Shown: positions 1 to 22,983, numbered from the stretch's first letter. The stretch: 64,000 nucleotides of DNA from Acanthopleura granulata (GCA_016165875.1 JABBOT010000004.1:12074765-12138764); one strand, 5' to 3'. Made by a program: numbers and translations. Notes: a model not told the origin generated them from the sequence alone.

Positions 1-1235
1 TCTACAGTCACTCTAATGATGCACTTAGAGTGACTCCATTTTTATTGAAGAGAGTACTTGCTGAAGTGTATAAAGGCGGGAAATTCAAGTAACCCAGGTC
101 CAAAAAGTCCACACCTTGACTTCTCCTCACTGACCTGACCACGGATTGGAATATATCCACCTGAGGTATGATAGAGTCTTTGTCATTACCTTACAATCTG
201 TTTTAACTTGGAATTATGAGATTAAACGTCCTATTTTCTCTGCATGTCAGTTTTAACCCTCTGTAAACATGGGTCCCCTGTGTTCCTATGAAATATGGGG
301 TTACTACCTAAACATGAAGATTTCCAAGGGGCGATTCTCTTATAACAGTTTCAAGGCATTTATGAATACCTCAACCCAGATGTCTGAAATATTCGAAGTT
401 AATGGGGAAATTACTGTCTTTACTTGCTCTGGTCCGTAAATTTATGGGGTCACCCTATGAAATCATCGAGTACTAGGGTCACCCCGTGAAATCATCGGGT
501 ACTACGGTCACCCCGTGAAATCGTCAGGTACTTGTGCAAGTCAGAGAGTGTGTGTACTCGCTTGATGTTGAGGGCCAACCCTCTTGAAATGATTAGGTCA
601 TTGTAATGCTGTAGATATCCAAGATATTCTGTGCTCCTTTTGTTGTGTCACTGGTCAACTCCAAGAGAGCTTCGTTAACAGCTGAATCCACTGATCTATG
701 ATTCACAGCATTTGTTCACGCCTATCCCAGGAAACCACTGGGTACTGAATTTGCTGGCTTGCATACAAAAGGAACGCACATACAGAGTTAATAATTTTGG
801 AGTGAGAATAACCATCTGAATTTAAAACAGCTGCACAAACACACAGATCCTATGTCATCTTCTTGTATAAATGATACGTTTCAACTGAGGATTACTGTGT
901 TGAGTTGTTCACTATGTCCTTCTCTCAATACCTTATGATCAGGATTCTTATCATTGGCTGGTGAATAGCCTATGTGACGTACTTGCTATGGCTGTTGCTT
1001 TACAGATCAGGTATTTGGTATGATGAACAACAACTGATGGATGTATGTATACTTCACTAAAGCTTTAGCGAGGCTTTATTGCTACAGTATAAAGCCTTAT
1101 GAAGTTTATTTTCTTGCATCCTCTTGTATATTGTATACTGGCCTGTACCAAATATACCCACATGTATTTACCCAAATATACTGCTCTTATTGAATAAATG
1201 AAATGAAATGTAATTCTGAAGTGTGAGACACTCAC
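1..1235. other. Probable muskelin intron sequence, no recognised exon
   Basis: No kelch-repeat exon could be recognised on the minus strand here. The stretch is AT-rich non-coding sequence apart from one short tandem repeat near 446-534, listed separately. A poorly conserved exon could have been missed. Confidence 0.5.
446..534. repeat. Three-copy ~30-bp tandem repeat
   Basis: The unit GGGTCACCCCGTGAAATCAT followed by CGGGTACTA occurs three times in a row with a few substitutions. It has no coding potential and lies in the presumed muskelin intron. Confidence 0.8.
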
Positions 1236-10441
<9,206 letters not shown>

Positions 10442-11031
10442 AGTCTGTCCAGCCCTATCAGTTCACTGATGGACTTTAAGAATCCTTGTATACAACGTCA
10501 ATGTGAACAACAACAACTCAGGTTCCCGCTGTCAACAAACTTCACGTTGCCACCTTCGAGGCGTTGTTGGTTGGTTGCGTGCACCAATCAGACAGTTTTA
10601 CTCACTTGAAAATCCTTACATGAAGAATGCGTTATTCCTGGCACACTTAAAACTTCATTAAAGCACTCGTATATCGATCAAATCAAGGATAAAAGTCAAA
10701 ATTGTTTTTGAAAATAAATGTGACGGAGAAACTGACTGCGTCGTAAGTTTACCTCCACACATTAGAGAGCTTCTCGGCTCAGAGGTCGCAGTGGCGAACA
10801 CAACACAGGCCTGTGCAGGAGGGACTGGAGATTCACCTGAACTTGAAAGGACTTTATCAACCAAAAGCGCGTTTACTTACAGATGAACTAGAAACCTTGT
10901 GTCTCAGTTCACCACAACCGTACTACTACTGCGTATCACGCTTGATTCAGCGCCTACACTTTCTGTTATAGCACACCAAACTTTCGGTTCCTGCGATTAT
11001 ATTTTGCAGGTTCCAAGCCACATAACGGCGA
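10442..11031. promoter_or_regulatory. Divergent promoter region shared by MKLN1 and CPT2
   Basis: The two start codons point away from each other and are about 590 bp apart, so both 5' UTRs and promoters must lie here or use upstream non-coding exons. No TATA box was seen at a convincing place. The region is richer in CpG than the introns beside it. Confidence 0.6.
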
Positions 11032-14000
11032 ATGCATATTCGCAGCTTAGGCCGACACTCGTGCCTGATGATGCAAACAAGATGTTACCTGCACTTGCTC
11101 AACACCAGGGCACATAAATCTCTGCACGTCGTTATAAAGGTACTTTCTGAATGCATGTCATACGCCTTGATGATTGGTTATGAAGACAAGTGTATGCACT
11201 CGTTAATACCATAGTAATAACATTACCTGTGTGTGAATTTATCACACAAGTGCCGGCAATACAATTCATGTAATTATATGTCACCTTAGTAGCTATGTAA
11301 TGTAGAAACCTAGAAATAGCTCTTAGATTATGCTGTATTTAGCATGCAGAAATAATTTGCACAATTTTCCAGCCATGTAAAGCAATCCCTTTGATCCAAA
11401 GGGTTAATAGGCCACTAAACTAATTTAGTTGTTGAAGGTGCTTTCCTTTCTGTCACCAGGACGCACAACTCAATTGTGGACAGTGAAATAAATAAATGAC
11501 GTGTGAGAGTGTTTTTATATGTATAAATTTTATCCTTTGTAGGTACCGGTATTGCAGATTGTGAGAGCCTCACCAGTACAATATTACAGTACAGTAACAA
11601 GGTAATGGTGATATTTAATGTGATTAGTTTGTTAGGATGTGCCTATTGTATGTGCGAGATCTGCATGGCAAGCTAGCAGTGCTAGTCAACACATTATATG
11701 TCATTCATCTTGTTCACAGAATGTTAAAGGATTGGTTGTCTTGTTGAGAGTATGCTGTTGCCGGGTGGGATTAAATGTCAGAATGATGATTAATTCAGTG
11801 AGGCAGCATTATAAGTGTTACTGTAATAAATATCTGTAAACTAAGAATGTTTAACTTATGCAGGTTTGTGGGTACAAGACATTACACAGAACCCAAGAAA
11901 ACTACTGCACTGGTATTTTGCCAAATACCTGACAAGTGGCAAATATCTCTCTCCCCACTTAATAAAGTTGTGGCTTTTATACATATAGCAAAAGCTGCAT
12001 TCAAACATGTATCATTATCCAGTCCATAGGAAAGTCATTTTCTGAGAGAATACATGTGAAGCATAGGCCAGTGATGGGCTAAGCTGTTATAAACAAGTCT
12101 GAAACAAATTACCTGAGGTGAAGCATTATATCAGAGTACTGTAAATTGTGTTACCTACAATTTATTTCATCATGTTATATACCATAGTATGTGTACTAAG
12201 ACCATTAAATTTAGCATGCCAAATGTCCCTTGGCGGTTGAGACTGAGCAGGTTCCACAAGAACAGAAGTGAAAATATTGAAGGAGTTCTTTACCGCTCCA
12301 TACCCAGCATACTTGAAATACATTGATCTGCAGTTATATTTATTTTCAGCTCAAATTACAATGATTACCTCCAGAGAAGTATTGTCCCCACACATCACTT
12401 CCAGAAAAGTTTACCACGCCTGCCCATTCCTCAGTTAGAAAAATCGTGTGAGAGATACCTCAGGGCCCAACAGCCCCTTCTTAGCCCAGACGAATTCAAA
12501 ACCACCCAGGGCATTGTAAACCAGTTCAAAGATGGGGAAGGAAAAGGTAGGCCTAACATAGACACAATCCCTCAAACCAGCATTGATCTGGTCTCTGTTG
12601 GATATTTTTACCTCAGCCAAGGAAGTTCTGTTTTTCCTGGACTTTGTCTGTTTGTCAGCAACTCTATGGATAAAGTTTTGATACATAATACAAGTCACAT
12701 GAATGTGTGATAATTGACCAGAAGGAATTATGATTTTGAGATTATGATTAACTTAACCCCTATCTAAATTTGACCACAGGTGGAGGAAATTGACCTAAGA
12801 AATAAAAACTTAAAAAGGGTTTTCATGTTTTTTTTTTCCAGCATTACATGAAGAACTGGTTGCTCTTGATAAACAAAACAAACATACCAGCTATATATCA
12901 GGTAATTTTACCAACAACTTGTTCATAGTGTCCATCAGTGACTCAGAGGACATGCGGACATGCGGAAATGCATTGATAAATTTTATTTATAACAGTACAG
13001 TTAATTTTTCCGACTTGGTTTCTATATCATAGCTGTGATATTTCTTTTCTTTTTATGTAAAGACAATTGTGATACAAAATTCCTGGATATGCATACATGT
13101 ACATGATGTTGTGAAATGTATGTGAAAATGTTTATACATTGATGTATGAAATTTGTTGAAACATTCCTGTACGGAAAAAGACAAATTGTTTTCAAACAGT
13201 AATATTCATTTCTGTGTACTACTTGGCTGAAATAAAGATTAAGACATTTACATCTGAAACATCTAAACTGTGCACAAACTAAAATGAAAATGTTTTTATC
13301 AACTGATAAAGTGTGCATGCTTTTCCTTCCTCAGCCCCATGGTTTAACATGTATCTAAGTGATAGGAGGCCAGTTGTTCTCAACCACAATCCATTCATGG
13401 CATTTAACCCTGACCCAAGACCAGAATATAATAATCAGGTAATATGACTTAAATTCCATATTTATGTCTAGCTCCAGGTAGCTTCAAAGCACTTTCACTC
13501 ATTATGTTTAGAGCACGCAGCTACAGCGGCCGGCATTGCAAAATCGTGTAGTAAGTCCAGAGTTCATGCGCGTTGGCTTCTCGATATACATAGCAGGCGT
13601 GTAAGGACAGGTCTTGCCTTTGTTCTTTTCCCTCCATCCTCAAAGTATGAAGCCCTGTGTTAAAACTTTCAAATCCATCGCCATGGCTGTTTCGCTAGCC
13701 ACTACAGCCGTACTGAGTTATTGTGTGTTATGGTGCGACAGCAATCCAGATTTGGAACTTTTAACATGGGACTTCGTACTTTGAGGCACACTGGAGGGTA
13801 AAGGACAATGGTAAGACCACCGTGTTTGTGGTTTTCTAGTTGCCATGGGTCTGAACTGTAGTTACATACCTGCCATGTGCATTGAGAAGGCAACGCACAA
13901 TAACTATGGACTTACTACATGATTTTGCAATATCAGCCGCTGTAGGTGGGAGCTACCTGGAGCTAACTTATATCAGATTATTTTTTTTTTAGTTATACTC

Positions 14001-17000
14001 ATGTGGGGGAGGGTATCCTGCCCATGGTCATTCTCCATGGATTCAGTGTAGACTTCTTTAATAAATGCTTTCCATAAAGGAGCATGCTCTACGTGTATGC
14101 CATGAAGATAACTTGATTGCCATTATGCAGTAGTTGTACCAGGTTCTGCCATTGTGCAGTAGATTTGAAAGATCCCACCATTGTGCAATAGGAGTAACAG
14201 TGTCTGCCTTTGTTCCCTCAGTCTCTGGTCAGTTTCCTCCCACCATGATGCCTTTTGCTCTCATATAAGTGAAATATTGTGGTGTACAACATAAAACTGT
14301 TATCAAATAAATTCTGCCACAGTGCTAAAGCAGTCCCAGGTTTTGGAAAGTAAATTTCTGCTAAGGTGTCTTTAGATCTTGAATTTTTGATACATATATT
14401 TATTTGGATTTTAATTTTATTTTCATTAGTTGACACGTGCCACAAATATGGTTGTATCCTCATTGCGATATTTGAAGACATACAGGGCTAACCTTTTGGA
14501 GCCAGAGGTATATCATCTGAATCCAGCAAAAAGTGACACACAAAGTTTTAGAAAATTTGTCAGGTGAGATTGCTTATCTCTTTCAGGATTTTAAACCAGT
14601 AAAGACTCATAACTTTTTAGGTTGGATAAAAGATGGATTGTATATTATTGGAGTCATTATCTGTGCATGCTAAACATGGTGTATTATAAAGATAGTGCAT
14701 GCCGTGGGATTGTCTATGGGAAATAGTGAGCTTGAGAAAAGTGATGTTCAATGAGTGCAGAGCACAAGTTGAACATCATTTGTCAAGAGATCACAATTTC
14801 TCATACACAATCCCATGGCATGCACTATATGTTTCATTATACTGAAAGAAAGCTGAAGAAAATGGAAAAGATAAGACCTTCTTTGATGAAGCTCTAGCTA
14901 GGTAAGAAAGCCATCATCTGACTGTCTGCTTTATCAGCAAGTGGATGTTAGAGAATGGACAAAGTGAGATAAATGTGTAAAATAATCGCAGGAGATCGTT
15001 GGCTATTGGCATGTCATAGTTATATATTGCCTCTTGACCGTTGCACATCATGTTTTGCAGAATATCATGTGACCAGAAATATCTTGGAAACCAGGTATTA
15101 CCTGGTAAGGTGTGATAACACCTGCCATTGCATGGGGTAAGAGTTCATTGCAGAGATGAACGTGCTTACATTTAGGGCTTGTGTGAACATTTTAACCTGG
15201 TTCTTTTTGTCAAATTTTTGCCCTTCATCATAGTGAAGATTGTAAATGTTTGGACACTGAGAGATAAAATGATTTTCTCGCAATCCATACCTGTGTTCTG
15301 AAATTACGGCAACCAGAGGACAGTTCATTGAAACTTTTTGTGGAACAATATAGCTAACTACACGAAGTGGGTTGAAAAGGTAATAATTTATTGTGTGTGA
15401 CATTCCCATTATGTGTTCGTGTTACTGGGATCTTAGGAGAAATATCAGCTATAATCCATGACACGCATGCTATGCTTTTCTGATGACATTGAACCTTGGT
15501 GATAATATGCTTCATCTTGTCTGTTTTGGTTGGAGGGACCAGTTTACAAGTTGACTGCCTTGGTTAATCTTAGAATGTCTTTTCATTAAATATTGATATT
15601 TTGTTCATCTACAGATGGTTACCAGCTTCCCTTTCATGGTATGGGGCATATTTGTACAAGGCATTCCCCCTGGATATGAGCCAGTATGATAAACTTTTCA
15701 ACTCAACACGCATTCCAAGGTGAACAACCATATTTTTAACAGCTAAACTGTGGCATGGCCAATGAATGAATTCTTAACATTGCAGGACAAGTCCTATGCT
15801 TCCCTATGATGTCTTGTTCTGTGGTATTCATTTTTTTCCAAATTCTCTCTTTACAGGAAGGGTAAGGATGAACTTGTATCCGACCCTACAGGCAAGCACC
15901 TGCTGGTAATGCGAAATGGAAACTTCTACATATTTGATGTTTTTGACAGAGATGGTAAGGTGTATGTACAGTTTAGATGATAATGTATCCCCTTTTTAAG
16001 AATTATACCAGTATATATTCTGAACATTCTCAGATAACCTAATCTGTCATATTGTTGCATGTAAAAGTGAATTACTGGTACACATTTGGTTTTGATTTGT
16101 GTCTTCTATTTTTTGATTTGGAGACACATTGTTATACAGATTTTTTTCTTTACTGGGACGTGTAGGTCTTACAGGAATATAACACAAAACAGTTCTGTTT
16201 TTATTAAGAAAAGATTGCATTGCTTAAAAAAATGGTTATATGGTTCAGTTTAGTAATGGATTTGTTTCTTCACTGATTTTGTGGGAATTATATCTTTATC
16301 ACATCTTTTCTGCCACGCATATCTGCAACTACATGTAAGTGGACAGGCTTCATTTTTTTGTATTTTATGGTCTCCTGATGAATAGTTTTCCTTTTTATTC
16401 ACACAAATTCCAACTTCATCTGTCACAGGTAACATCTTACCACCTGCCGTAATCCAGGCCCACCTGAAGTACATTTTGTCAGAAACTTCAGCCCCACCTG
16501 AGTTCCCAGTCGGAGTGATGACCACAGAGAACAGGGACAAGTGGGCAGATGTGCGTCAGCAGCTGCTCAATGCTGGTAAGGATCCGCAGACTTTCGGCCA
16601 GAGGATGGGGCGATAGATTATTGAACCTGTTTGACCATGTTGTCTGTATATATTTACAGCTGTACATTTGTTCTCGTACCCAGTTATCAGTTTTGCATTT
16701 TAATGTAGGGTTTATCATTTCACCATCTGCATTAATGATTTGTAATTTATTTATTTGCTGTTGGCTGCTTTGTTTTTCCATTTTTTGCTGAACAGTATGT
16801 GTGACAGATGACAGCATTGAGGTTTGAACCAACAACCAGCAGCTCTAAAATTAAGCCAAAATGAAATATCTCTTGGCATTTTAGATAGTCAGTAGATTCT
16901 ACCCTAGTAATATCACTCTGTGTTTAGATGTCATGTCCTCATGGCAAGAGCTGTGAAAACCAAAGCATAAGAAGCAACATTTTTTAACCACCATGTGTCA

Positions 17001-20000
17001 CACGGTTGGCAACACCGATTTAGAGTAGGCAACCATGGTGGGATCTGAAATGAAAAGGTTTTTGCCACTTGCCCAGTTCGAAATTCGAGTTGACTTCATA
17101 GATCGTGGACAGTGCATTCTAACCTTTATTATCAAAATTATAGGACACCACAAGTAAGAAGTACATGTACATGAATTAGCTAACAAATCTTTCTGAATTA
17201 CAGGTAATGAGATTCCTATACAGTTAATTGACAGTAGCTTGTTTGTACTCATCTTTGAGGATTCTGCACCACAAGATCCCAATGAAGTCACTCGCCTCTT
17301 TCTGCATGGAAATGGGGCAAACAGGTACGAGTTTACATACCTGCAACATTTTTTCTTATAATTTCATGTACATGTATAAAGTAAAGCTTGGCCTGCAAAA
17401 ATGCACATGAAGGTCTTAAAATGATATTTTTAATGCAAACGCGAAAGTTTGTCTGATAAGAAATTAATCAAACTTCACAAAAAACTCCTAACTGTCCCTA
17501 TAATATGGATAAATCTAAATAAATCACGCAAAAAGTGTCACTTCAAAAAAGCTAAACGTAAGGTGAAATAGTTATTACAAGCTTTCCTTGGTGACTTTTG
17601 ATCTCCCGTGATGACCTCTGATCTCTGTCAAGAGGAATGTTTGAGTTCCTCTTCTGATGACTTTTTCTTACTGTCCATTAGTTTAAGTCTGAGGAGATTC
17701 TATCCTGTAAGGGAAAAACAAATAAACATCACTACCCAACAAAGCTGCGGTGACCTGGTAGCACCGACGAGCTTCCAACCATGTGGCAACATACAAAACT
17801 CTCACACAAGAAGAGGCAACACCGTGTGACGTGTTCGTGTTTGTACACTGTCCCTGCCAGCACAGTGCTTGGTATTTACCTGTAAATGCGCAGTAGAGTA
17901 TAAACTGCAAGCTACTTTTATAGGCTGACTGCACTGTAGGTGTAACACACAGTGACTGGACGTATGTTTGTACAGTGCTTTATGGTTACCAGGAAGAACC
18001 CTGTGGCTGGCGTGCATTACAACATGGTTTTATGACTAAATGGTTCTCAGTGATGATCTTTCTAGGTCCACTAGTTCTGTGCAATAGCTACACATGTATT
18101 ATGAATGATCTATAATTTCGTCCATGACTAAGTTTCACCGTTTGCCTCATTCTGAGAGTTGTATGGATCTCATCAAGGTCTTATGATTTGTTAAGGAGAC
18201 GTAATGATATCCCGCCAAGAATGTGGAAGTTTTAGAGCAAAAGATAATATTTTGTGATGTGTTTGCTTCCAAAAATGCAGTTTTGGAGGGAAAACCCACA
18301 AACAACCATGTGAATTAATGTATTAACGTGTCAGCAAATTCTGCTGAGGGTTAAGAGATGTTAAAATACACTGACTTCATGGTAACATGCAGGGCAATAG
18401 TGAAAAGCAGGGTGTAGTCATATAGTGTGATGTCAATTCAGAAGAGAATGCCCTTTTCACAATATTTGACATCAGTAAAGTGGGTTGAAGATGGGCAATT
18501 AAGGTACAGCCCTAGCCTTTACAACTGCCACATTCAGTCAAAGCTTTGTTCTGTATTTTCAGTTACTTAGTGTCATACTGTCAACAGAAGCAAAATATAA
18601 AATGTGGATGCCAAATGGAATTTATTACGTAAAATTAAGTATTCAATAATGCTTCCTTGTAACATGTTATATGACGGTATCTGAACGCCCCACTGATACT
18701 GAAAAAAAGCAACATTTGTCTGTTTCTGCAGGTGGTTTGACAAATCATTCAGCGTAATTCTGAACAAGGATGGGCGAGCGTGTGTTAACTTTGAGCATGC
18801 CTGGGGGGATGGTGTGGCTATGTTGAGGTACTTCAACGAGACTTTTAAGGACACAACGACAAATCCGTATGTCCATCCAAATACCCCACCTGCCAGCGTT
18901 GACTCATCCAGCATTGTGCAAAAACTAGGTAGGTTTAATAAATGCCCATGATCCTGTTCAAGGTAATGTGCATGTTAATTACTCAGTAATTGGAAGTCAA
19001 GTGGTCTAGTGGTTATGTGTTCAACTCCGGCTTTGGACAAGAACTTGTAGAATGTTACTGCTTGTGGGGCCTTGGTTGCAGTAAGCGTTAGATGATGTAA
19101 CCGATTATGCTGTTTGAGCTTCATTTTCCACCAGTATGGTGTACATATGTGTATGTCAAGCTTGGGAGTGTTTTGCCAAAGTAAAATTGCTAATGGTCGG
19201 TGGATGCCAAAGCACTCAATGCCATTAAGCAACAATGAAATAAATAAATTAGAGTAATCTATATGAAAACATGTGTACTGACTATGTGTCGTTTATATGG
19301 GATGCAGATTTTAAGCTTGATCCATTCCTGAAAGAATCTATCTCAGAGGCTCAGAGAAAGTTTAATGAGACTGTATTAAGTCTGGATCTTCATCACCTGG
19401 AGTTTTTGGACTACACAAAGAAATTCATCAAAGAGCAGAAAGTCAGCCCAGATGCAGTGCTACAGCTGGCAGTCCAGGTGAGTTTCCGCTTTTTTATCTG
19501 CTGAGTTATTGAACTTAAGGAATGCCAATTCTTATTCCCTGTTTCTAATTGAGACACTTTATTTATTACATTGAATGTTCTATTACAGTGAAACTTGCCG
19601 ACACTGACACATCTAAAAGCCGACGTCTTGTTAATACAGACCAAGGCCCTTGGTCTGCTTTTATCTCCATTTACAACCCATGTTATCTTCATTGAAGACA
19701 CCGACACTTGTCTATTCTGAATACCAACAGGGATTTCCAGTCCCCATTGTATCTAGTCCATGTTAATCCACACTGTACAATCCAACACAGCGTGGTGCAA
19801 ACCGACTGCTCCTACCCTCCGCTGTCATCACCATTTGGGGTCAGAAAAGTGTTGCCAGAAAAAAAGAGATAATCCTCTTAGAGAACAGTTCATTAAACGA
19901 TGAAGACATTCTCTTGAAGTTGATTTTAATTGGAACACTCCACACATACTGTTAACTGAGATGACATTGAGTAATTCTGCATATCAGTAAATAATCCAGC

Positions 20001-22574
20001 TTATGGTTACATTATTTTCCAAATTTCACCACATCAGGCATGGCTGACTGATCTTCTAAAAAATGTTGTGTGGAAATGTACAGACACACTCTGTTGGGAA
20101 ATTTACTCTCAGGTATTTCCTAAGATGGAAATAGTTTACTTTGGCTTGACAAGCGTGAAAAAAATTGCCGATGTGACAAACAGTGTATCAGAAGTTCCAG
20201 TTCCACGCATGTTTACAGATTAGCCTATATTTTTTTCCATGTACCAGTAGGCTTATTCCTCCACACATTTAAAGATATGAAAGTTGGTCCATAAAAAAAA
20301 ACAACAACTTAATTTGCCTTGCTTGCTTGCACAGAACTTTGTTTATTAGTGACTCATTTGCAAGCTGTGCAGAAGGTAAGTGTTGTTGCCCACAGTGTAT
20401 TCCACAAACTGACGTCTTGTCAAAACCAACTTTTTTTCGCGAAACCAGGCATTGTCAGTGTAAGCAAGATTTACTGTACTTTAGTTGATGCTATGATGTA
20501 AATCCCTAGCTTTGTTAGCACTCTTTTGTGGCAAAATCAGTGTTACCAGATCAATATGTACACACTGGTTTATCTAGAGTTTCTTAATATTTATTCTTAA
20601 TGCATATTGATTTACTATAATTTATTACTTATTTTTTGTCAGATGGCATTTTTCAAACAAAAGGGAGAAACAGCAGCTACATATGAGTCCTGCAGTACTG
20701 CGGCATTCAAACATGGCCGCACGGAGACCATTCGTCCTTGTACCTTGGCAACAAAGAAAGCCTGTGAAATGATGATCCAGTCTCCCTCAGAATTCTCAGC
20801 TGAGCAAATGAGGGAAGCCGTCGTGGAATGCTCAAAAACTCACTCTCAGCTGACCAAGGAAGCAGCTATGGGTACGGCTCTCTTGATTATTTTAATCAGT
20901 CATCCCAACAAAAACAGTACCCTTGAATTAGAGATGAAATAAAAATAAGCTTGATAATTTGTAAATCCTTTAGAGTCACCCTCTGATTTTACAAATTAGA
21001 AAAGCACAAAAACTGAGAATGTCTAAACTCAATTATGTTGTGTTCTGTGGATCTTATCTTTGTTGAATCTTTCAGGACAAGGGTTTGACCGTCATTTGTT
21101 CTCCCTAAAAAATCTTGCCTCATCTAAGGGAGGTAAACTGCCTGCTTTGTTCCAAGATCCAGCATATGCAAAAATCAACCACATAATTTTGTCAACGTCC
21201 ACGTTGAGCAGTCCTGCTGTTGAAATTGGAGGCTTTGCACCTGTTGTCTCAGATGGCTATGGCATAGGTAAGTCATAAGGAGGCAAATGTTACTGGTACT
21301 CAGCATCTGCAAGACAGGTACAAGTTTTAATCCATGTTTTCTCCATGCAGCCTATATTTGCCCAGGTTATTGTCAGGGCCAGTTTCATTCCATGAGTTTA
21401 GAACAAATGAATGCTTCGGTCTAAATTCACCAGATTCATATCACACATCCAGCTGCATATAGCCCCTGATGTCAACTGGATTAACTTATTCAGTGAATCA
21501 TGACCTTGGTGATGCTTAAAATGGCTTGATGTAAAGCTTGGCAAGGTCATCTCTTGTACACATTGATCAGCTTGAAGGAAAAGTTTGCCATCAATAGGCA
21601 CTTAAAGTTTTCAAGGTTGTGTGGTCCATTTTCAGTAATTGGCTGTAAAAGCTTCCCCAAAATACATGATCTCTTGTAAACATGGATCAGCTAATTATTT
21701 TTCAATAATTGGCTGTAAAAGCTTCCCCCAAAATACATGATCTCTTGTAAACATTGATCAGCTAGAAGGAAAAGTTTACAATCAAAAGGCACTTAAAGTT
21801 TTCAAGGTTGTGTGGTCCACTTTCAATAATTGGCTGTAAAAGCTTCCCCAAAATACATGATCTCTTGTAAACATTGATCAGCTAGAAGGAGAAGTTTACC
21901 ATCGAAAGTTACTTAAATTTTTCAAGGTTGTGTGGTCCGTTTTCAATAATTGGCTGTAAAAGCTTTCCCCAAATTACATGATTTAACTTGTAGGGAAATT
22001 AGATAACAACTACTTACCTCATGAAATTACTATTTTTAGCATAGAAGTGATTAATTGATGTTTATCCATCACACTCAATACTATTTCATGTGTGAGACAG
22101 TAGTCAAGGTTACAGTTGAGTAGGGTGGAAGGAATGAGCCCAGTCAAAACCAACACTCCAGGTATCTGTATGTAGCAAATCTCACACAAAGCTGTAGTCA
22201 AACCAGGAGGTTTATATGAACATTAAAACTGATTGGTTAAAGGGCCTTCTTTGTGGCAAAAAAGATACAGTATTACTGTAGGTAAAACTAAGCCTTTGAG
22301 GTTCCATGAGCTGTTTGAACGAAAGAGTAGAAAGCCAGCGTAGTTATAATGAAGGTGGATGATGGTTACTGAAAAGCTTTTTTTCTGTTGTTGTATTTCC
22401 ATATGTGATTCTATGTTTGTTTTAGGTTATGCAGTGGAGGATAACAGAATTGGCTTTAATGTGACCTCTTATAAGGGAGAACGCAATGCACACGACTTTG
22501 TGGAATGTGCTAGGTCTAGCCTAAAAGACATACGAAACGTTTTGGAGGGGAGAAAGCCTGATGGGAAATCATGA
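11032..22574 (+). CDS. CPT2: Carnitine O-palmitoyltransferase 2, mitochondrial (CPT2), complete
   Basis: CPT2 converts long-chain acylcarnitine and CoA to acyl-CoA and carnitine on the matrix side of the mitochondrial inner membrane, feeding beta-oxidation. Exons: 11032-11139, 11558-11601, 12350-12546, 12842-12901, 13335-13438, 14430-14563, 15615-15719, 15857-15954, 16429-16575, 17204-17324, 18732-18928, 19308-19477, 20643-20871, 21076-21267, 22426-22574. All junctions are GT-AG and the phases close to 2055 bases, or 684 residues (human 658). The catalytic histidine is near residue 395 in [10 protein letters not shown]. The carnitine-binding [10 protein letters not shown] starts near residue 611, followed by [10 protein letters not shown]. 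The first 36 residues ([10 protein letters not shown]...) are Arg-rich without acidic residues. With the 44-bp exon 2 they form a mitochondrial presequence with a likely cleavage region near QYYSTV. Exons 1-2 rest on splice phase and presequence character; the other 13 match the family clearly. A poly(A) signal follows at 22616. Confidence 0.96.
13469..13965. mobile_element. MITE of the TAGCTCCAGGTAGC family, copy 1 (CPT2 intron)
   Basis: The ends are TAGCTCCAGGTAGC and GCTACCTGGAGCTA, and the similarity continues inward as inverted arms of about 90 bp (GCTACAGCGGC, TTGCAAAATCGTGTAGTAAG, then TCCAGAGTTC; matched in reverse on the right). There is no transposase frame. A second copy lies at 43140-43682. 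This copy is in the CPT2 intron between exons 13335-13438 and 14430-14563. Confidence 0.85.
14225..14311 (+). repeat. 3' end of a SINE
   Basis: The tail GTGAAATATTGTGGTGTACA followed by a TAAAACTGTTATCAAATAAAT-like stretch is a diverged version of the shared SINE 3' end. The head is not recognisable. It lies just before CPT2 exon 14430-14563. Confidence 0.55.
14692..14829. mobile_element. Short foldback element (MITE-like) in CPT2 intron
   Basis: Near-perfect inverted arms of about 60 bp: TAGTGCATGCCGTGGGATTG on the left and its counterpart ending CCCATGGCATGCACTATA on the right. The loop is about 20 bp and there is no open frame. Confidence 0.85.
18115..18175 (+). repeat. Dispersed repeat, copy 1 of 3
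   Basis: The core CCATGACTAAGTTTCACC, then a TTGCCTCATTCTGAGAGTT stretch, recurs diverged at about 30633-30690 (same strand) and 34430-34490 (opposite strand). The nature of the element is unknown; no tRNA head or inverted ends were seen with confidence. Confidence 0.6.
18995..19256 (+). repeat. SINE with a clear A box
   Basis: TGGTCTAGTGG near the 5' end matches an RNA polymerase III A box. The 3' end closes with CAATGAAATAAATAAATT. It lies in the CPT2 intron just before exon 19308-19477. Confidence 0.7.
21590..22000. repeat. ~120-bp tandem repeat in a CPT2 intron
   Basis: A unit containing AATTGGCTGTAAAAGCTTCC, then ACATGATCTCTTGTAAACAT, then GATCAGCTAGAAGGA, then CACTTAAAGTTTTCAAGG is repeated about four times; the second copy is internally shortened. 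It lies in the intron between exons 21076-21267 and 22426-22574, with no coding potential. Confidence 0.9.
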
Positions 22575-22615
22575 CTTCAGCTGCCAAACTTAGGTCGAGT
22601 TATTCACATTATCAA

Positions 22616-22621
22616 AATAAA
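22616..22621 (+). terminator. Poly(A) signal of CPT2
   Basis: AATAAA lies 41 bases after the CPT2 stop codon, implying a very short 3' UTR. Confidence 0.7.
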
Positions 22622-22983
22622 TATATATGTAAACAGATGTATTTGAGATTTTCATTGAGTTAAGTACGAGATGAATTGATCTCAAGCATTTCACGCTTGT
22701 GTGCTGTGGGTACTAATACCCTTGCTTATCAAATGTTCACCCGCAATAAGAATTTAGTGATTCTTTCAGTCTGCACCATTACTTTTGTGTTCTATAGAGA
22801 TTCATGTCTCAGAAGGATGTGTATATATATTCTTGTTCAAATATTTTTCTATAATCGACCAGAAAAGCCATTGTATTTATAAAATGTACTTAAAAGATGT
22901 GTTATTTCAATTTGTTAATTAAAATTAATTATATTACTGTGTGCAATATGATTTTCTGTTATTCCTATAAAGTAATATTACCC

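Noticed and set aside
11847..12029. Possible CPT2 N-terminal exon starting [16 protein letters not shown]
   Set aside because: It cannot be spliced in phase to exon 12350-12546, whereas exons 11032-11139 and 11558-11601 fit exactly.
16488..16835. 115-residue minus-strand open frame overlapping CPT2
   Set aside because: It is antisense to CPT2 exon 16429-16575 and the following intron; no family resemblance.
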